The notes: generated from the letters alone by a model not told the origin. A stretch of 64,000 nucleotides of DNA from Candidatus Binatia bacterium (GCA_026004215.1 BPIR01000003.1:1-64000), one strand, 5' to 3'; positions 34,769-45,077 are shown, counted from the first letter of the stretch. Made by a program: numbers and translations.

Positions 34769-36733
34769 ATGGAGACACGAGGGAGAACGAGGGTCGGAAT
34801 TACCGCGGTTGGCATGTTGGTTTTCGCAGTGGCGGGGCAGGCGCAGGTTGCCGAGGTCCGGCGCAATTCAAACTTGCGGGCGGATCCGTCTATGAGCCAG
34901 CCCCCACTCCGGTTGGTGACTCCGCCGGAGCGGGTGGAGGTGCCCGGGCTGGTGCGGCGCAATGGCTACTACCAGGTCAAAACCGAGCGGGGAGAGGAAG
35001 GCTGGCTGTGGGCCCGCAACTTGCGCGTGATCAAGGCCGGTGCGGTTGCCGGAGGAACCGTGGAATTGATGCAAGCCACGAACTTGCGTTCGAGCCCGGG
35101 CACCTCGGAGGCGCCACTGGAAGTTTTGGATGCGGGCACGCAGCTCGAGCTTGTCGATCCCGAAGCGAGAAACGGTTACTACCGAGTGCGCACGAGGAGC
35201 GGCCAGGAAGGATGGGTGTGGGGGCAGAATCTCCTCTTTGGGGTCGAGCGCCGGGTCGAGGAGGTCGCGCCGGAGCCGCCACGAGCGGCGATGCCATCCA
35301 CCCCGGTACTCCCGCCGGCGGAGCCGCAAAAGTTGGCTCAGGTGGCGCAACCGACGGCCACGGCGGAGGTGAAAAAGCCCGAGCCGCGGGCCGAGGTGGC
35401 GACGCCGACATCGGTCCCGCCCACGGTGACGCCCGCACCTGCCCAGGAGGCGCGAGAGGCACCGCGAGCGGAAGTGCCCAAGAAAGCGGACGGTCTCAAA
35501 CCCGGAATGATACTCGACGCCAGCACAGCGGAGTTGGCCAAAGACTTACTACCGCCCGAGATTTGGCAGCATTATGCGCGCGGAGAGTATGTCAGCAAGA
35601 TCGTAGATTACCCCCTTGGTAATCCGAACTGGGAAAAGGGTTTTGTAGAAGCCACTAAAGACAATGCCCAGCGCCTGACCGTGGATGAGCGCGGCACGGT
35701 CATCGATAAGACCACGGGCAAACAGCCGGACTATCTCTACGGGCTGCCGTTTCCGAACATAGACCCCAGCGATCCGCACGCCGGGGTGAAGGTCGTTTGG
35801 AACTACTTTCTGGCGACCTGGTACGGCGGAAATTCCCATACGCGCACACGGCTAATCATGATGAACCCCAAGGGTGTGGAGCGGGAACTGGGTGCCGAAG
35901 GATGGTTCATGTTTTACGACGGCCAGGCCCCGAAGTACCGGCACCCCAATCCGATGAACCTACAAAACCAGTTTCTGGCGGTGGCCTTGTCGCCGTTGGA
36001 CACACAGGGGACGGCGGTGTTGTTCTGGAGATACCGGGACCCGGACGTACGCGACTCCCAGTGGGCCTTCGTGCCGGCGCTGCGGCGCGTGCGGGCGGTC
36101 AGCCCGGCCAATCGCTCCGACGGCTACCTCGGGTCGGACATCAGCTCCGATGACGGCTATTTGTTCGACGGCAAGCCGCAGGAGTTCCAGTGGCGGTTGC
36201 TCGAGAAACGCGATGGTTTGCGGGTGGTCGACCCCGAGTCGCTCCCGCCCAACACGATCAAGCCACGTCCCGGTAAGGAAGGGGGCTGGGATTCGCTACT
36301 CGACCGCTCGGGGTATTACGGTTACGAAATGCCCAATTGGAAAGGCCTCCCTTGGGCGTTGCCGCAGGGCGGGTTGGCTCGCCGCCCGATGTATCTGGTC
36401 GAAGCGATCCCCCGAGACAAATACTATTTGTACGGGCGGCTGGTTCTTTGGATCGATGCCGAGACCTACAGCGGTGCCTATCACCAAAAGTTCAATTGGA
36501 AGGGCGAGCACATCCTCACTTACGCGGTGCTCGGCTTGCCCAACCACCGCACACCCGACGGGGAGGAAACGGTGCCGGTGACGACGCAAACTTGGGCCGT
36601 GGCCGAAAATTTCAAAATGAAACGAGCCAGCCTGGCCGGCGCCCGTTACGACGCCAAGTCACCGTTCGACCGGCGGGTAACGATCGATCCCAGCATCTTC
36701 GATGCGGGGTCTCTGGTCCGCTTCGGGAAGTAG
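34769..36733 (+). CDS. Exported SH3b-SH3b-DUF1329 protein
   Basis: ATG 34769 (GGAAG just upstream) gives a 654-residue protein with a signal peptide (GITAVGMLVFAVAGQAQVA). Residues ~30-165 hold two bacterial SH3 domains (NSNLRADPSM...GYYQVKTERGEEGWLWARNL and a second similar unit), then a Pro/Ala/Glu linker. Residues ~250-654 are DUF1329, a family of outer-membrane or periplasmic proteins often next to lipid-metabolism or transport genes. Signature segments are DYPLGNPNWEKG, YRDPDVRDSQWAFVPALRRVRA and GLPNHRTPDGEE. SH3b domains bind cell-wall peptides, so it may be wall-attached. The fusion is unusual. Confidence 0.82.
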   Translation: METRGRTRVGITAVGMLVFAVAGQAQVAEVRRNSNLRADPSMSQPPLRLVTPPERVEVPGLVRRNGYYQVKTERGEEGWLWARNLRVIKAGAVAGGTVELMQATNLRSSPGTSEAPLEVLDAGTQLELVDPEARNGYYRVRTRSGQEGWVWGQNLLFGVERRVEEVAPEPPRAAMPSTPVLPPAEPQKLAQVAQPTATAEVKKPEPRAEVATPTSVPPTVTPAPAQEAREAPRAEVPKKADGLKPGMILDASTAELAKDLLPPEIWQHYARGEYVSKIVDYPLGNPNWEKGFVEATKDNAQRLTVDERGTVIDKTTGKQPDYLYGLPFPNIDPSDPHAGVKVVWNYFLATWYGGNSHTRTRLIMMNPKGVERELGAEGWFMFYDGQAPKYRHPNPMNLQNQFLAVALSPLDTQGTAVLFWRYRDPDVRDSQWAFVPALRRVRAVSPANRSDGYLGSDISSDDGYLFDGKPQEFQWRLLEKRDGLRVVDPESLPPNTIKPRPGKEGGWDSLLDRSGYYGYEMPNWKGLPWALPQGGLARRPMYLVEAIPRDKYYLYGRLVLWIDAETYSGAYHQKFNWKGEHILTYAVLGLPNHRTPDGEETVPVTTQTWAVAENFKMKRASLAGARYDAKSPFDRRVTIDPSIFDAGSLVRFGK

Positions 36734-36775
36734 AGCGCTACGAAGCTCGTCCTTTTTGGGGAGGGGACTGCACCG

Positions 36776-38899
36776 ATGTTGGCACGACTCACCATTCCGC
36801 AGAAATTCGTCCTCATGGGTGCTGTGTTCGGAGTCGCGTTGGCTGCGGTCACGTACCGCATGGTTGTGGGCATGCGGGCTTTGGGAAGCGACTTTGCCCG
36901 CAAAGAAATCCTAGGGCTCGACTACCAAGTGCCGCTCGTGCATCTGCTGCGCGATTTACAGTCGCACCGCGGCCTTGCCGTGGCTGCCCTTCAGGGGGAA
37001 GGGGAGTTTGCGGGAGAGCGCCAAGCCGCCGCGGCTCGAGTGCAAGAGCGGTTGCGGGCCGTGGATGAGGTGGACGGCCGCATTGGGGAACTTCTCGGGG
37101 TGCACGCAAAATGGACGAAGCTGCGCGCGGAAATCGAGGGCCTCCTCCAGCACTGGCAAGAGCACGGCCGCGAGCTGTTCGAAAAACACAGTGCGATTCA
37201 CGCCCAACTATTGTCACTCCTGGCACGTGTCGGCGATGCCTCGAATTTGTCCTTCGACCCGAACCCGGTTTCGTATTACTTGTCGGACTCCACTCGCGTG
37301 GCCGCGCCCGAGCTGGCCGAAGTTATGGCACAGGTGCGGGACTTGGCTTTGCAAATCGCCGTGCAGGGAGGCGCCATCCGAGAAGAGGAGTTGAAGGCAT
37401 TTAGCCGCCGCTACGCGGTGGTGTACTACTACGTGGACCGCTTGCAGGCCGACCTCGAACGGGTGTACGAGGCCGAGCCGGCGCTCCGGGACCGTGTGGA
37501 AAGCAAGCGGGCGCAACTGGCCACTGCAGGGCAAAATTTCCTCGCTGCGTTAGATCGCGAGTTCCTCAACGTCGAATACGCGAAGATCATGCCGGCGGAC
37601 TGGTGGAGCGTGTCCACTCAGGCCATCGAAGCTGCGTACGGCTTTCACGATGCCGCAACCCCTGTGTTGCGTGAGGTTCTGGAGGCCCGCGTTTCGGCGC
37701 TTTCGCGGCAACTCATGCTCACCATTGCTCTCCTCGTGTTGGGGGGACTAGCCGTGGCCGCGCTGGCCGTGGCGATCATTCGGGATTTGGATCGCCCGCT
37801 GCAAGAAGCGGTGAGGGCTGCCGAGCAACTGGCGACGGGCGACCTCACGGTACGCCTGAGTGCGAATGGCCGGCGCGACGAAGTGGGTGCCTTGGCAAAC
37901 GCCTTCGAGCGCATGGTCGTGTCGTTGCGCGATGTTGCGTCCGCGGCCGATCGCATTTCGCGTGGAGACCTCGCTGTGTCCATCCGGCCGCAGTCGGAAA
38001 GCGATGTGCTGGGGCAAGCTTTGTCGCGCATGGTGAACACCTTACAGGAGCAAATCGGGCTCCTGCTGGAAGGGATCCAACGGCTCGGTGCCACGAACCG
38101 CAGCGTGACCGATGCTTTGCAGAGGGTGATGACGGAAGCGCAGCGCGCCGTCCACGCCGCAGAGCAAGCCGGCAAGCGGGTGGAAGAGGTCAAGGAGACC
38201 GCCGAAGCCGCGAGTCAGCGAGCGAGCGAAGTGGCTGCGGCAGGCGAACAAGCCGTAGCCATATCGGAAATCGGCGAAAAGGCAGTGCACGATGCCATTG
38301 CCGGCATCGAGAATGTACGCGAGCAAATGAAGGTGATCGTGAAGAAAATCGCGCACCTCGGTGAGCAAACGCGAGCCATTGCGCAAATCACGGCAACGGT
38401 GAACGACTTGGCCGATCAAAGCGACTTGCTTTCCGTCAATGCCGGGATCGAGGCTGTGCGAGCCGGGGTGCATGGCAAGGGTTTCGCGGTAGTGGCGCAA
38501 GAAGTCAAAAATCTCTCCGATCGCTCGAAGCGTGCCACTGCGCAAATTACGAGCATATTGGCCGATATTCAAAAGGCCGCGCAGGATGTGATTTTGGCAA
38601 GTGAACAAGCGACCAAGGCTGCCGAAGCCGGGATTCAGCAAACTCTAGATTCCGGCGAGGCGATTCGCACGCTCACGCAAAGCCTAGTCGAGGCGACCGC
38701 AGCGGTTGCCGCGATTACCCAAACGAGCCAGCGACAGCTGGTGGACGTCGAGCAGGTGGCGGCGGCAATGCAGCTCATTGACGAAGCTTCGCGTGCCAAC
38801 CTCGAAAGCGTCCGCCAAATCGAAGAGTCTATTCAAAACCTCACGCAAGTGAGCCGCAGTTTGGAAAACCTTGTCAACCGCTACAACGTGGCGCTCTGA
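36776..38899 (+). CDS. Methyl-accepting chemotaxis protein
   Basis: A 707-residue receptor: N-terminal TM (about 10-30), a ~280-residue helical periplasmic domain (ASNLSFDPNPVSYYLSDS is typical of this sensor type), second TM (about 305-330), HAMP domain (RDLDRPLQEAVRAAEQLATGDL), and a cytoplasmic signalling hairpin. The tip reads ADQSDLLSVNAGIEAVRAGVHGKGFAVVAQEVKNLSDRS, a recognisable but altered form of the usual [15 protein letters not shown]. No che genes are near, so its output pathway cannot be read here. It may control a non-motility process. Confidence 0.9.
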   Translation: MLARLTIPQKFVLMGAVFGVALAAVTYRMVVGMRALGSDFARKEILGLDYQVPLVHLLRDLQSHRGLAVAALQGEGEFAGERQAAAARVQERLRAVDEVDGRIGELLGVHAKWTKLRAEIEGLLQHWQEHGRELFEKHSAIHAQLLSLLARVGDASNLSFDPNPVSYYLSDSTRVAAPELAEVMAQVRDLALQIAVQGGAIREEELKAFSRRYAVVYYYVDRLQADLERVYEAEPALRDRVESKRAQLATAGQNFLAALDREFLNVEYAKIMPADWWSVSTQAIEAAYGFHDAATPVLREVLEARVSALSRQLMLTIALLVLGGLAVAALAVAIIRDLDRPLQEAVRAAEQLATGDLTVRLSANGRRDEVGALANAFERMVVSLRDVASAADRISRGDLAVSIRPQSESDVLGQALSRMVNTLQEQIGLLLEGIQRLGATNRSVTDALQRVMTEAQRAVHAAEQAGKRVEEVKETAEAASQRASEVAAAGEQAVAISEIGEKAVHDAIAGIENVREQMKVIVKKIAHLGEQTRAIAQITATVNDLADQSDLLSVNAGIEAVRAGVHGKGFAVVAQEVKNLSDRSKRATAQITSILADIQKAAQDVILASEQATKAAEAGIQQTLDSGEAIRTLTQSLVEATAAVAAITQTSQRQLVDVEQVAAAMQLIDEASRANLESVRQIEESIQNLTQVSRSLENLVNRYNVAL

Positions 38900-38951
38900 T
38901 GCTGCCGCGAAGCCGGCCAAATGTCCGGGCACAAGAGAGGGCAGGCCGGGA

Positions 38952-39200
38952 TCATTCAGGGGTGAAAATCTCGTCCGCCGTTTTCCCGCTGAGGGTGTTT
39001 TGAAGCTGGGCGAGCGCCTCGTCGATCGAAGCCCCGAGCGCCATGTGGCTGTGGGGAGCCAGGGTCATCGAAACTCGGCAAGGCACAGCCGTGAAGTATC
39101 CGTTGGGTAACGAGGCGACCATGACTAGAAATGGTTCCCCGCCGGCAGTCCGAAACTGGTACCATTCAACTTTTTGTACAATGAACGCTGAACTCGCCAT
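38952..39200 (-). CDS. Possible small protein, 82 residues
   Basis: A frame with balanced composition (FIVQKVEWYQFRTAGGEPFLVMVASLPNGYF ... ALGASIDEALAQLQNTLSG) and no signal peptide. The end recalls HicB-like antitoxin tails that have 'S.dEAl..l', but no HicA-like partner is visible. The plus-strand frames over the same span look non-coding. Kept at low confidence. Confidence 0.45.
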   Translation of the reverse strand: MASSAFIVQKVEWYQFRTAGGEPFLVMVASLPNGYFTAVPCRVSMTLAPHSHMALGASIDEALAQLQNTLSGKTADEIFTPE

Positions 39201-39242
39201 GTTGCGCGACCTCCCGTTGGACGTAGTGTACAGGGGCCGTGC

Positions 39243-40259
39243 CTAGCCCATCGGATAAGGGATGTCTTTGCTGATGCGGTCGCAAGCGCTCAGCACGTCC
39301 TGCGACAGCGCAACCTCGGTGGCACCGAGCGTTTCCTTCAGTTGCTCCGGCCGCGTCGCCCCAATGATGGCACTACCGACAAAGTCTCGGGAAAGTACCC
39401 ACGCAATCGCCAGGGTTGCGGGCGCGAGACCAGACTGCCGCGCAAGTTCGGCAAAGCGCTCCGTGGCGGCCAAGGTTCTGTCGTTCACGAATCTGCGCGT
39501 CATTGCCTGGGACCGCTCGTTATAGTTGCGATACAAAGTGAAGCGTGCCCGTTCCGGCCACGCGCCGCCGCAATACTTGCCGCTCAACACGCCACCCGCG
39601 AGCGGGCTGTATGCGAGCAAGCTTATGTTCTCCCGGCGGCACACTTCTGCCAACTCGTCTTCGAAACGGCGATATAAAAGGCTGAAGTTGTTTTGAATGG
39701 TCTCGTATCGGACAAATCCGCCGACATCCGAGACCCATAGGCTTTTGGTCAGACCGTAGGCGGTCTCGTTCGAGCAACCGACGTAGCGCACCTTCCCCTC
39801 GTCCACCAAGCGAGTCAACGCCTCCAAAGTTTCTTCCCAGGGGAGGTCACGGTCGGGCCAGTGGGTTTGGTAGAGGTCGATGTAATCCGTTCCCAGCCGG
39901 CGCAAACTTCCTTCGACCGCCTTGCGGATGTGGTGGCGATCCAGTGTGCCTTTGTTTTCCCTTACCGGGGTGACGAACCAACCCCCGCCGGGACCGGCTA
40001 CTTTGGTCGCCAGAATGACCGCGTCGCGTGGTTTGGAGCGGAGCCACTTGCCCACAATTTCTTCGCTTCGGCCCGCCCACTTGCGCTCCGGGGGCACAGG
40101 GTAAACTTCCGCAACGTCGATAAAGTCCACACCGGAATCGAATGCCGTGTCGAGAATGGCCAAACTGGTCGCTTCATCGGCTTGGTTGCCAAAGGTCATC
40201 GTGCCCAGGCAAATTTCTGAAACGGTGAGGCCGCTTCGCCCCAAGCGTTTTCTCTTCAT
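39243..40259 (-). CDS. Aldo/keto reductase
   Basis: ATG 40259 follows GGGAGGAAGGG. The 338-residue (alpha/beta)8 barrel has the AKR signatures FIDVAEVYP (Asp and Tyr of the catalytic tetrad), ATKVAG (Lys) and YQTHWPD (His), and a C-terminal NADPH-binding segment GSAIIGATRPEQL. It resembles the Tas/YghZ-like group that reduces aldehydes. It overlaps the uracil-DNA glycosylase gene by 4 nt, so the two are probably translationally coupled. The substrate is unknown. Confidence 0.93.
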   Translation of the reverse strand: MKRKRLGRSGLTVSEICLGTMTFGNQADEATSLAILDTAFDSGVDFIDVAEVYPVPPERKWAGRSEEIVGKWLRSKPRDAVILATKVAGPGGGWFVTPVRENKGTLDRHHIRKAVEGSLRRLGTDYIDLYQTHWPDRDLPWEETLEALTRLVDEGKVRYVGCSNETAYGLTKSLWVSDVGGFVRYETIQNNFSLLYRRFEDELAEVCRRENISLLAYSPLAGGVLSGKYCGGAWPERARFTLYRNYNERSQAMTRRFVNDRTLAATERFAELARQSGLAPATLAIAWVLSRDFVGSAIIGATRPEQLKETLGATEVALSQDVLSACDRISKDIPYPMG

Positions 40260-41011
40260 CCCTTCCTCCCGTGTGCCGATTTTGTCGAGTCGCCTTCCTC
40301 GAGCAACCGTGCAGCCTTGGCAAATACGCTGTCGAACATCGCTTCGGTGAGAAAACCGGTTTGCGTGTTGCGTTGGCTCGGGTGATACGATGCGACTAAG
40401 TGAATCGGCCCGAGCTCGAATGTGGCGCCGTGCGCAAATCGGGGACGAGGTCGCAATTTTTGCTGGTGGAGCTCCTCCCAAGTTTCCATGAAGCCCCGGA
40501 AGGCTACTTGCCCGAGCGCCACTGCGACGCGAACGGGCAAAAGTTCGAGCTCGCGCCGCAGGTAAGGGCGACAGTTGCGGATTTCGTCCGGACTCGGCTT
40601 GTTTGCCGGCGGAGCGCATCGCACCACTGCCGTCACGTACGCATCGTGCAACTCGAGCCCGTCGTTGGCATGTGTGGATACGGGTTGGTTGGCAAAGCCA
40701 AAGCGGTGCAGGGTGCGGTACAACCAGTCGCCGCTGCGGTCGCCGGTAAAAATTCGGCCCGTCCGGTTGCCTCCATGCGCCGCGGGGGCAAGCCCGACCA
40801 CCAGCAGCCGGGCCCGAGGATCGCCGAAGCCAGGGACAGGTTTTCCCCAATATTCCCAGTCGCGAAAAGCGCGCCGTTTCTCCCGTGCCACCCGCTCGCG
40901 GTACCTGACCAGTCGCGGGCAAAGCCGACAGCGGACGACTTTCTCGCGCAATTCGGCTAGAGCGGCGTCGGAACGGACCATGAGCCGGAAGAATGCACTA
41001 TGAAGGGGCAT
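40256..41011 (-). CDS. Family 5 uracil-DNA glycosylase (UdgB-like)
   Basis: A 251-residue [4Fe-4S] glycosylase: Cys28, Cys31, Cys132 and Cys147 fit the cluster. The active-site motif is GLAPAAHGGNRTGRIFTG, which is the form of family 5 (UdgB) rather than family 4 (GEAPG). It removes uracil and deaminated bases from DNA. The start could be ATG 41011 or the internal ATG 40981; neither has a clear ribosome site. Family 5 enzymes were first described in Thermus and Pyrobaculum, but are also found in mesophiles. Confidence 0.9.
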   Translation of the reverse strand: MPLHSAFFRLMVRSDAALAELREKVVRCRLCPRLVRYRERVAREKRRAFRDWEYWGKPVPGFGDPRARLLVVGLAPAAHGGNRTGRIFTGDRSGDWLYRTLHRFGFANQPVSTHANDGLELHDAYVTAVVRCAPPANKPSPDEIRNCRPYLRRELELLPVRVAVALGQVAFRGFMETWEELHQQKLRPRPRFAHGATFELGPIHLVASYHPSQRNTQTGFLTEAMFDSVFAKAARLLEEGDSTKSAHGRKG

Positions 41012-41030
41012 GAATTGTTGCGAGGGGCCC

Positions 41031-41291
41031 CTAGTGGGTGGTCACAGTGCCGTCTGGATTTGTCTGCACGATTTGGCTCAAGGACTCGTACGCAGGAGTG
41101 AGCGCGCCGTCGAGCAGCTCGGTGAGCATGTGCTCTACGTCGGCAACGTCGTCGGCGGTCAGTGCGGACATGTCCTGATGCATGCCATGCAGCGCCCAAA
41201 TGGCCGTACGGAGCCGGCTACGAGCTTCGTCGAGAAGTCTCAAAACCTCTTGTGGGTCCAACACGACTGGATCTGTTGGGTTTTGCGCCAT
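41031..41291 (-). CDS. Small acidic hypothetical protein
   Basis: ATG 41291 with AAGGAG seven nt upstream. The 86-residue protein is acidic and helical (VVLDPQEVLRLLDEARSRLRTAIWALHGM), without signal peptide or known domain. Upstream coding potential of the longer frame is poor. It ends 19 nt before the glycosylase start on the same strand. Confidence 0.55.
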   Translation of the reverse strand: MAQNPTDPVVLDPQEVLRLLDEARSRLRTAIWALHGMHQDMSALTADDVADVEHMLTELLDGALTPAYESLSQIVQTNPDGTVTTH

Positions 41292-41506
41292 GGTCGTCTC
41301 CTTGGTTCGCAATGGATTTCGTCTCGAGCACGAGGTGTGCCGGCAACTGTTTTGTGCCTTCCCAGCGATGGCGTACCCAAGCGAGTGGCCAAATGCAAAC
41401 GGCGCGCGTTCTGGCGGCGCTGCTCGTTTGTCGTTAGGCTGGTTGCTGGTTCGCGGTGCACGCGAATCGCTCCTCTCCTGTGGCGACCCGACACGCAGGG
41501 GCGGCT

Positions 41507-41920
41507 TTACTGGCGGCGTTTTCGCCCGGAGGCGCCCTTCGCCGGTTGCGGGGGCGTGGGTGTCGGTGCCGCCGCCACAGCGGAATTTGCTCGAGCGAAC
41601 TCGAGCAGAGCCGCCCGCACTTTTTCGACCAGCCGCGGATTGTCTTGCACGCGGCGCTCGAGTGCGCGGAACTCCTCCACCGTGAGCCCTTGGGGCCGCA
41701 CCGCTTCTTCGATCGTGAGGCCGTGGTCCGCATGCATGGCTTTGTAAACCCCGATGTAACGCTCCAGCTCCGCATCGCTGACGGTTGGCGTCGCCGCGGC
41801 TGTGACGGATTCTTCGGCTCGGGGCTCGGTATGCGAGAAGGCAAAAGGGGCGAGAAACGCCACCAAAATGCCGAGGATCAGCCCAGGTTTCGAGAATTTC
41901 TCGTTTAGCGGAGAAGCCAC
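41507..41920 (-). CDS. Putative exported DUF4168-like small protein
   Basis: 137 residues. An N-terminal hydrophobic segment (GLILGILVAFLAPFAFS) is a signal peptide or anchor. The middle (SDAELERYIGVYKAMHA ... GLTVEEFRALERRVQDNPRLVEKVRAAL) has the helical pattern of DUF4168 proteins; the tail is Ala/Pro-rich and ends basic. Function unknown. Confidence 0.6.
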   Translation of the reverse strand: MASPLNEKFSKPGLILGILVAFLAPFAFSHTEPRAEESVTAAATPTVSDAELERYIGVYKAMHADHGLTIEEAVRPQGLTVEEFRALERRVQDNPRLVEKVRAALLEFARANSAVAAAPTPTPPQPAKGASGRKRRQ

Positions 41921-42406
41921 AACGGCGATGTATCTTCGCGTGTGGTGGTCGGGTGGTCAAGTGCGCGAGGAGATGATGATTGTACTTGCCTCGATTGGTA
42001 CGGAGAGTCCGAACACCACCGAGGGCGGCCAGAGAGGTCGCCCGCAGGCCGGGTCGGGTTGGCAGCGTTAGCGAGTGGCTGTTTGGCTACCTGGCCATTT
42101 CGCCCGAAGCAGACCCTAAACTGAGCCCTTTCGCTGCACACGGAGGGCTTTTCGGAAGAGGGAGGGACGATGGTGCAGTGTAGAGGCGCACGGCCGTGCG
42201 CCCCTACATGCCTCGGCATTCGGCTGCTTCGCCGGAAGCGGATCCTCGTGCGTGGCTCTCCCTCTAGCGGGAGGGGGCGTCCGGCAGGCAGAGCGGGTCT
42301 TCAAGGGGGCGAGGGTTTGCTGCTGGTCGGGATGGTTGGCGTGCACCTGCGTTCGTGCTGCCGAGCGGATGGCGCACTGCGGTCTCTCGGAATGTGCGGA
42401 GCGCCC
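41921..42406. other. Gene-free stretch downstream of aconitase
   Basis: 486 nt between the exported protein start and the aconitase stop. It contains one REP-like hairpin (42180-42207) and a GGTCGCCCGCAGGCCGGGT piece similar to part of the long repeats at 3.7 and 8.3 kb. Frames across it are not protein-like. Confidence 0.6.
42180..42207. repeat. REP-like hairpin
   Basis: Arms GTAGAGGCGCACGG and its complement, with one mismatch in 14 pairs, ending in GCCCCTAC as in the palindromes at 3382 and 7904. Confidence 0.6.
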
Positions 42407-44656
42407 TTACTTGCCGCGCATCAAGTTCAGTGCTGCGCCCGCTTTGAACCAATCGATTTGCTCGCCCGTGAAGGTGTGCCGGCAGTAAATCTCTTCCTCG
42501 GTGCCGTCGGCATGGTGGAGGATCACTTTCACCGGTTTCCCCGGCGCCAGCTCGGAGAGGCCGACAATGCTCACTCGATCGTCCTCGCGGATCTTGTCGT
42601 AGTCGGCGGGATTCTCGAATACGAGCGGCAGCAACCCTTGTTTTTTCAGGTTGGTTTCGTGGATGCGCGCAAAGCTGCGTGCAATGACCGCCTTGCAGCC
42701 CAGATAGCGTGGCTCCATGGCGGCATGTTCCCGGCTCGATCCCTCGCCGTAGTTCTCGTCGCCGATGGCGACCCAGCCAATTCCTTGCGCCTTGTAGTAC
42801 CGTGCAATTTTGGGAAACGGCACGCCGGTTTCGCCGGTGAGCACATTTTTGCCTTTGCCGATGTCGCCGGTAAACGCATTGACCACGCCGGTAAACAGGT
42901 TGTCGCTGATGCGATCGAGATGGCCGCGATACCGCAGCCACGGGCCGGCGGGAGAAATGTGATCGGTGGTGCACTTGCCCTTGGCTTTGACCAGCACGGG
43001 CAGGCGAAGGAAGTCCTTGCCGTCCCATGGAGGAAACGGTTCGAGCAGTTGCAGTCGCTCGCTGTCCGGGCGCACGATGACCTGCACGTCGCTCCCGTCT
43101 TCGGGCGGCTCCACGTAGCCCGCGGTACCCGGGGCGAAGCCTTGTGCGGGGAGCTCCGGAGCCTCCGGCGGTTCTAAGCGAACACGCGCGCCATTGGGCG
43201 CCTCCAAGGTGTCGGTAAGCGGATTGAAGTCGAGCCGGCCAGCGAGGGCGAAAGCGGTGACGATCTCCGGGCTTCCAATAAACGCCAGCGTTTCCGGGTT
43301 GCCGTCGTTGCGAGCGGGAAAGTTGCGGTTGAACGAGGTCACAATGGTATTCCGCTCGCCTTTTCGGATGTCGTCCCGCTGCCACTGGCCGATGCATGGC
43401 CCGCACGCATTCGCGAGAACGATCCCGCCGATTGCCGTCAGTGCTTCAATTTGGCTGTCGCGCTTGATGGTATTGAAGATTTGGTCGGATCCCGGCGTGA
43501 TGAGAAATTTTGTTCTCGCGCGCAGCCCGTGTTTCAGGGCTTGGCGGGCTACGTGGGCGGAGCGTCCGATGTCTTCGTACGAGGAATTCGTACAACTGCC
43601 GACCAGAGCCGCCCGAATTTCCACCGGATAGTTATTTTTGCGCACGTCGTCTTTGAGCTGGGAGATCGGGCGCGCGAGGTCGGGAGAATGCGGCCCGACG
43701 ATGTGAGGCTCGAGCGAAGTGAGGTCGATTTCGATGATCTCGTCGTAAAACCGTTCGGGCGACTGTTCCACTTCCGGATCGGCCCGCAACTCGCGAGCGA
43801 AGCGATCGGCCAGGTCGGCGATGTCGGCACGATTGGTCGCCCGCAGATACGTGGCCATGCGCTCGTCGTACGGGAAAATCGAAGTGGTCGCTCCGAGCTC
43901 CGCGCCCATGTTGGTAATTGTGGCTTTGCCCGTGCAACTGATGGAACGCGTGCCGGGGCCGAAGTACTCGATGATCTTCCCTGTGCCACCCTTTACGGTC
44001 ATGATTCCGGCGAGCTTGAGGATGACGTCTTTCGGAGCGGTCCAACCTTGCAAGTGACCGATCAAGCGAACGCCGACCAGCTTGGGTAACTGTACGTTCC
44101 AAGGCAGGCCGGCCATCACGTCGGCCGCATCGGCGCCGCCGACGCCGATCGCGAGCATCCCGAGCCCGCCGGCATTGGGCGTATGGGAGTCGGTGCCAAT
44201 CATCAGCCCCCCAGGGAAGGCGTAATTTTCGAGCACGACTTGGTGGATGATGCCGGATCCGGGCTTCCAAAACCCAATTCCGTATTTGCGCGAGGCGGAG
44301 AGGAGGAACTGGTAGACCTCGTCGTTTTCCAGCAACGCTTGCTGCATGTCTGCATCGGCTCCGATGCGGGCACGGATGAGGTGATCGCAGTGGACCGTGG
44401 TGGGCACAGCCACGCGTGTACGTCCCGATTGCATGAACTGCAGCAAGGCCATTTGCGCGGTAGCGTCTTGCATGGCGACGCGGTCCGGCCACAGGTCCAC
44501 CCAGCTCTTCCCTCGTTCGAGTTCGGCACTCTCGGGCCGGTCCAAATGCACAAACAAGATCTTTTCCGCCAGAGTGAGGGGGCGATTCAATCGCCGCCGA
44601 AACGGTTCCAGGCGAGGGGCAAAGCTTTCGTAGAGTTGGCGAATACGCTCGATCAT
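42407..44656 (-). CDS. Aconitate hydratase (mitochondrial-type)
   Basis: Interconverts citrate and isocitrate in the TCA cycle. The 749-residue length and sequence match the mitochondrial/AcnA-like type, not AcnB. FeS-cluster regions [14 protein letters not shown] and [10 protein letters not shown] hold the ligand cysteines; [10 protein letters not shown] and [22 protein letters not shown] are conserved substrate-binding signatures. The gene is monocistronic, with the small gene at 44.75 kb 97 nt upstream. It has no neighbouring TCA genes. Confidence 0.95.
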   Translation of the reverse strand: MIERIRQLYESFAPRLEPFRRRLNRPLTLAEKILFVHLDRPESAELERGKSWVDLWPDRVAMQDATAQMALLQFMQSGRTRVAVPTTVHCDHLIRARIGADADMQQALLENDEVYQFLLSASRKYGIGFWKPGSGIIHQVVLENYAFPGGLMIGTDSHTPNAGGLGMLAIGVGGADAADVMAGLPWNVQLPKLVGVRLIGHLQGWTAPKDVILKLAGIMTVKGGTGKIIEYFGPGTRSISCTGKATITNMGAELGATTSIFPYDERMATYLRATNRADIADLADRFARELRADPEVEQSPERFYDEIIEIDLTSLEPHIVGPHSPDLARPISQLKDDVRKNNYPVEIRAALVGSCTNSSYEDIGRSAHVARQALKHGLRARTKFLITPGSDQIFNTIKRDSQIEALTAIGGIVLANACGPCIGQWQRDDIRKGERNTIVTSFNRNFPARNDGNPETLAFIGSPEIVTAFALAGRLDFNPLTDTLEAPNGARVRLEPPEAPELPAQGFAPGTAGYVEPPEDGSDVQVIVRPDSERLQLLEPFPPWDGKDFLRLPVLVKAKGKCTTDHISPAGPWLRYRGHLDRISDNLFTGVVNAFTGDIGKGKNVLTGETGVPFPKIARYYKAQGIGWVAIGDENYGEGSSREHAAMEPRYLGCKAVIARSFARIHETNLKKQGLLPLVFENPADYDKIREDDRVSIVGLSELAPGKPVKVILHHADGTEEEIYCRHTFTGEQIDWFKAGAALNLMRGK

Positions 44657-44753
44657 GTTGGCCTTTTCTCCTTCACGCGGTCGCTGGATGCCGCGCTGCT
44701 TTGGTATTTAGCGAGCGGCGAGGTTTTTAAAACCCAGTCAGCTTCCCGGGCGA

Positions 44754-45032
44754 TCAGGCGGCTCGCCGCAATGCTTCCGCGAGGGAAGCATCCACTTCCC
44801 ACGGGCTATCGGGGGAGCGGCGAATGGCGGTACCCACAAAGTCATAGCGGTGCCAGTACACGACCCTCTCGTACGCGCGGGCAGGATCGTTGCGGGGGCG
44901 CTTGTAGAGCCAGCGTTCGTTGAAGCGAAAACCGTTTTCCTCCCGCTCCCGGGGCTCGTTCACGGAGCCTTCGGTGGCGTCCGGTGTGCCGAGAAACTTA
45001 ACGACCTCGTTGCGGCGAATGGGGCTAGCCAT
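44754..45032 (-). CDS. Hypothetical protein, 92 residues
   Basis: A compact protein with no signal peptide: RRNEVVKFLGTPDATEG, then FRFNERWLYKRPRNDPARAYERVVYWHRYDFVGTA. The aromatic-rich middle is unlike a shadow frame. It ends 45 nt downstream of the thioredoxin gene stop, same strand, so both may share a transcript. Function unknown. Confidence 0.55.
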   Translation of the reverse strand: MASPIRRNEVVKFLGTPDATEGSVNEPREREENGFRFNERWLYKRPRNDPARAYERVVYWHRYDFVGTAIRRSPDSPWEVDASLAEALRRAA

Positions 45033-45077
45033 GTTTGCTGCGAACTTTGGCTGTTGCGGAAAACCGCGCTGGTCTTC

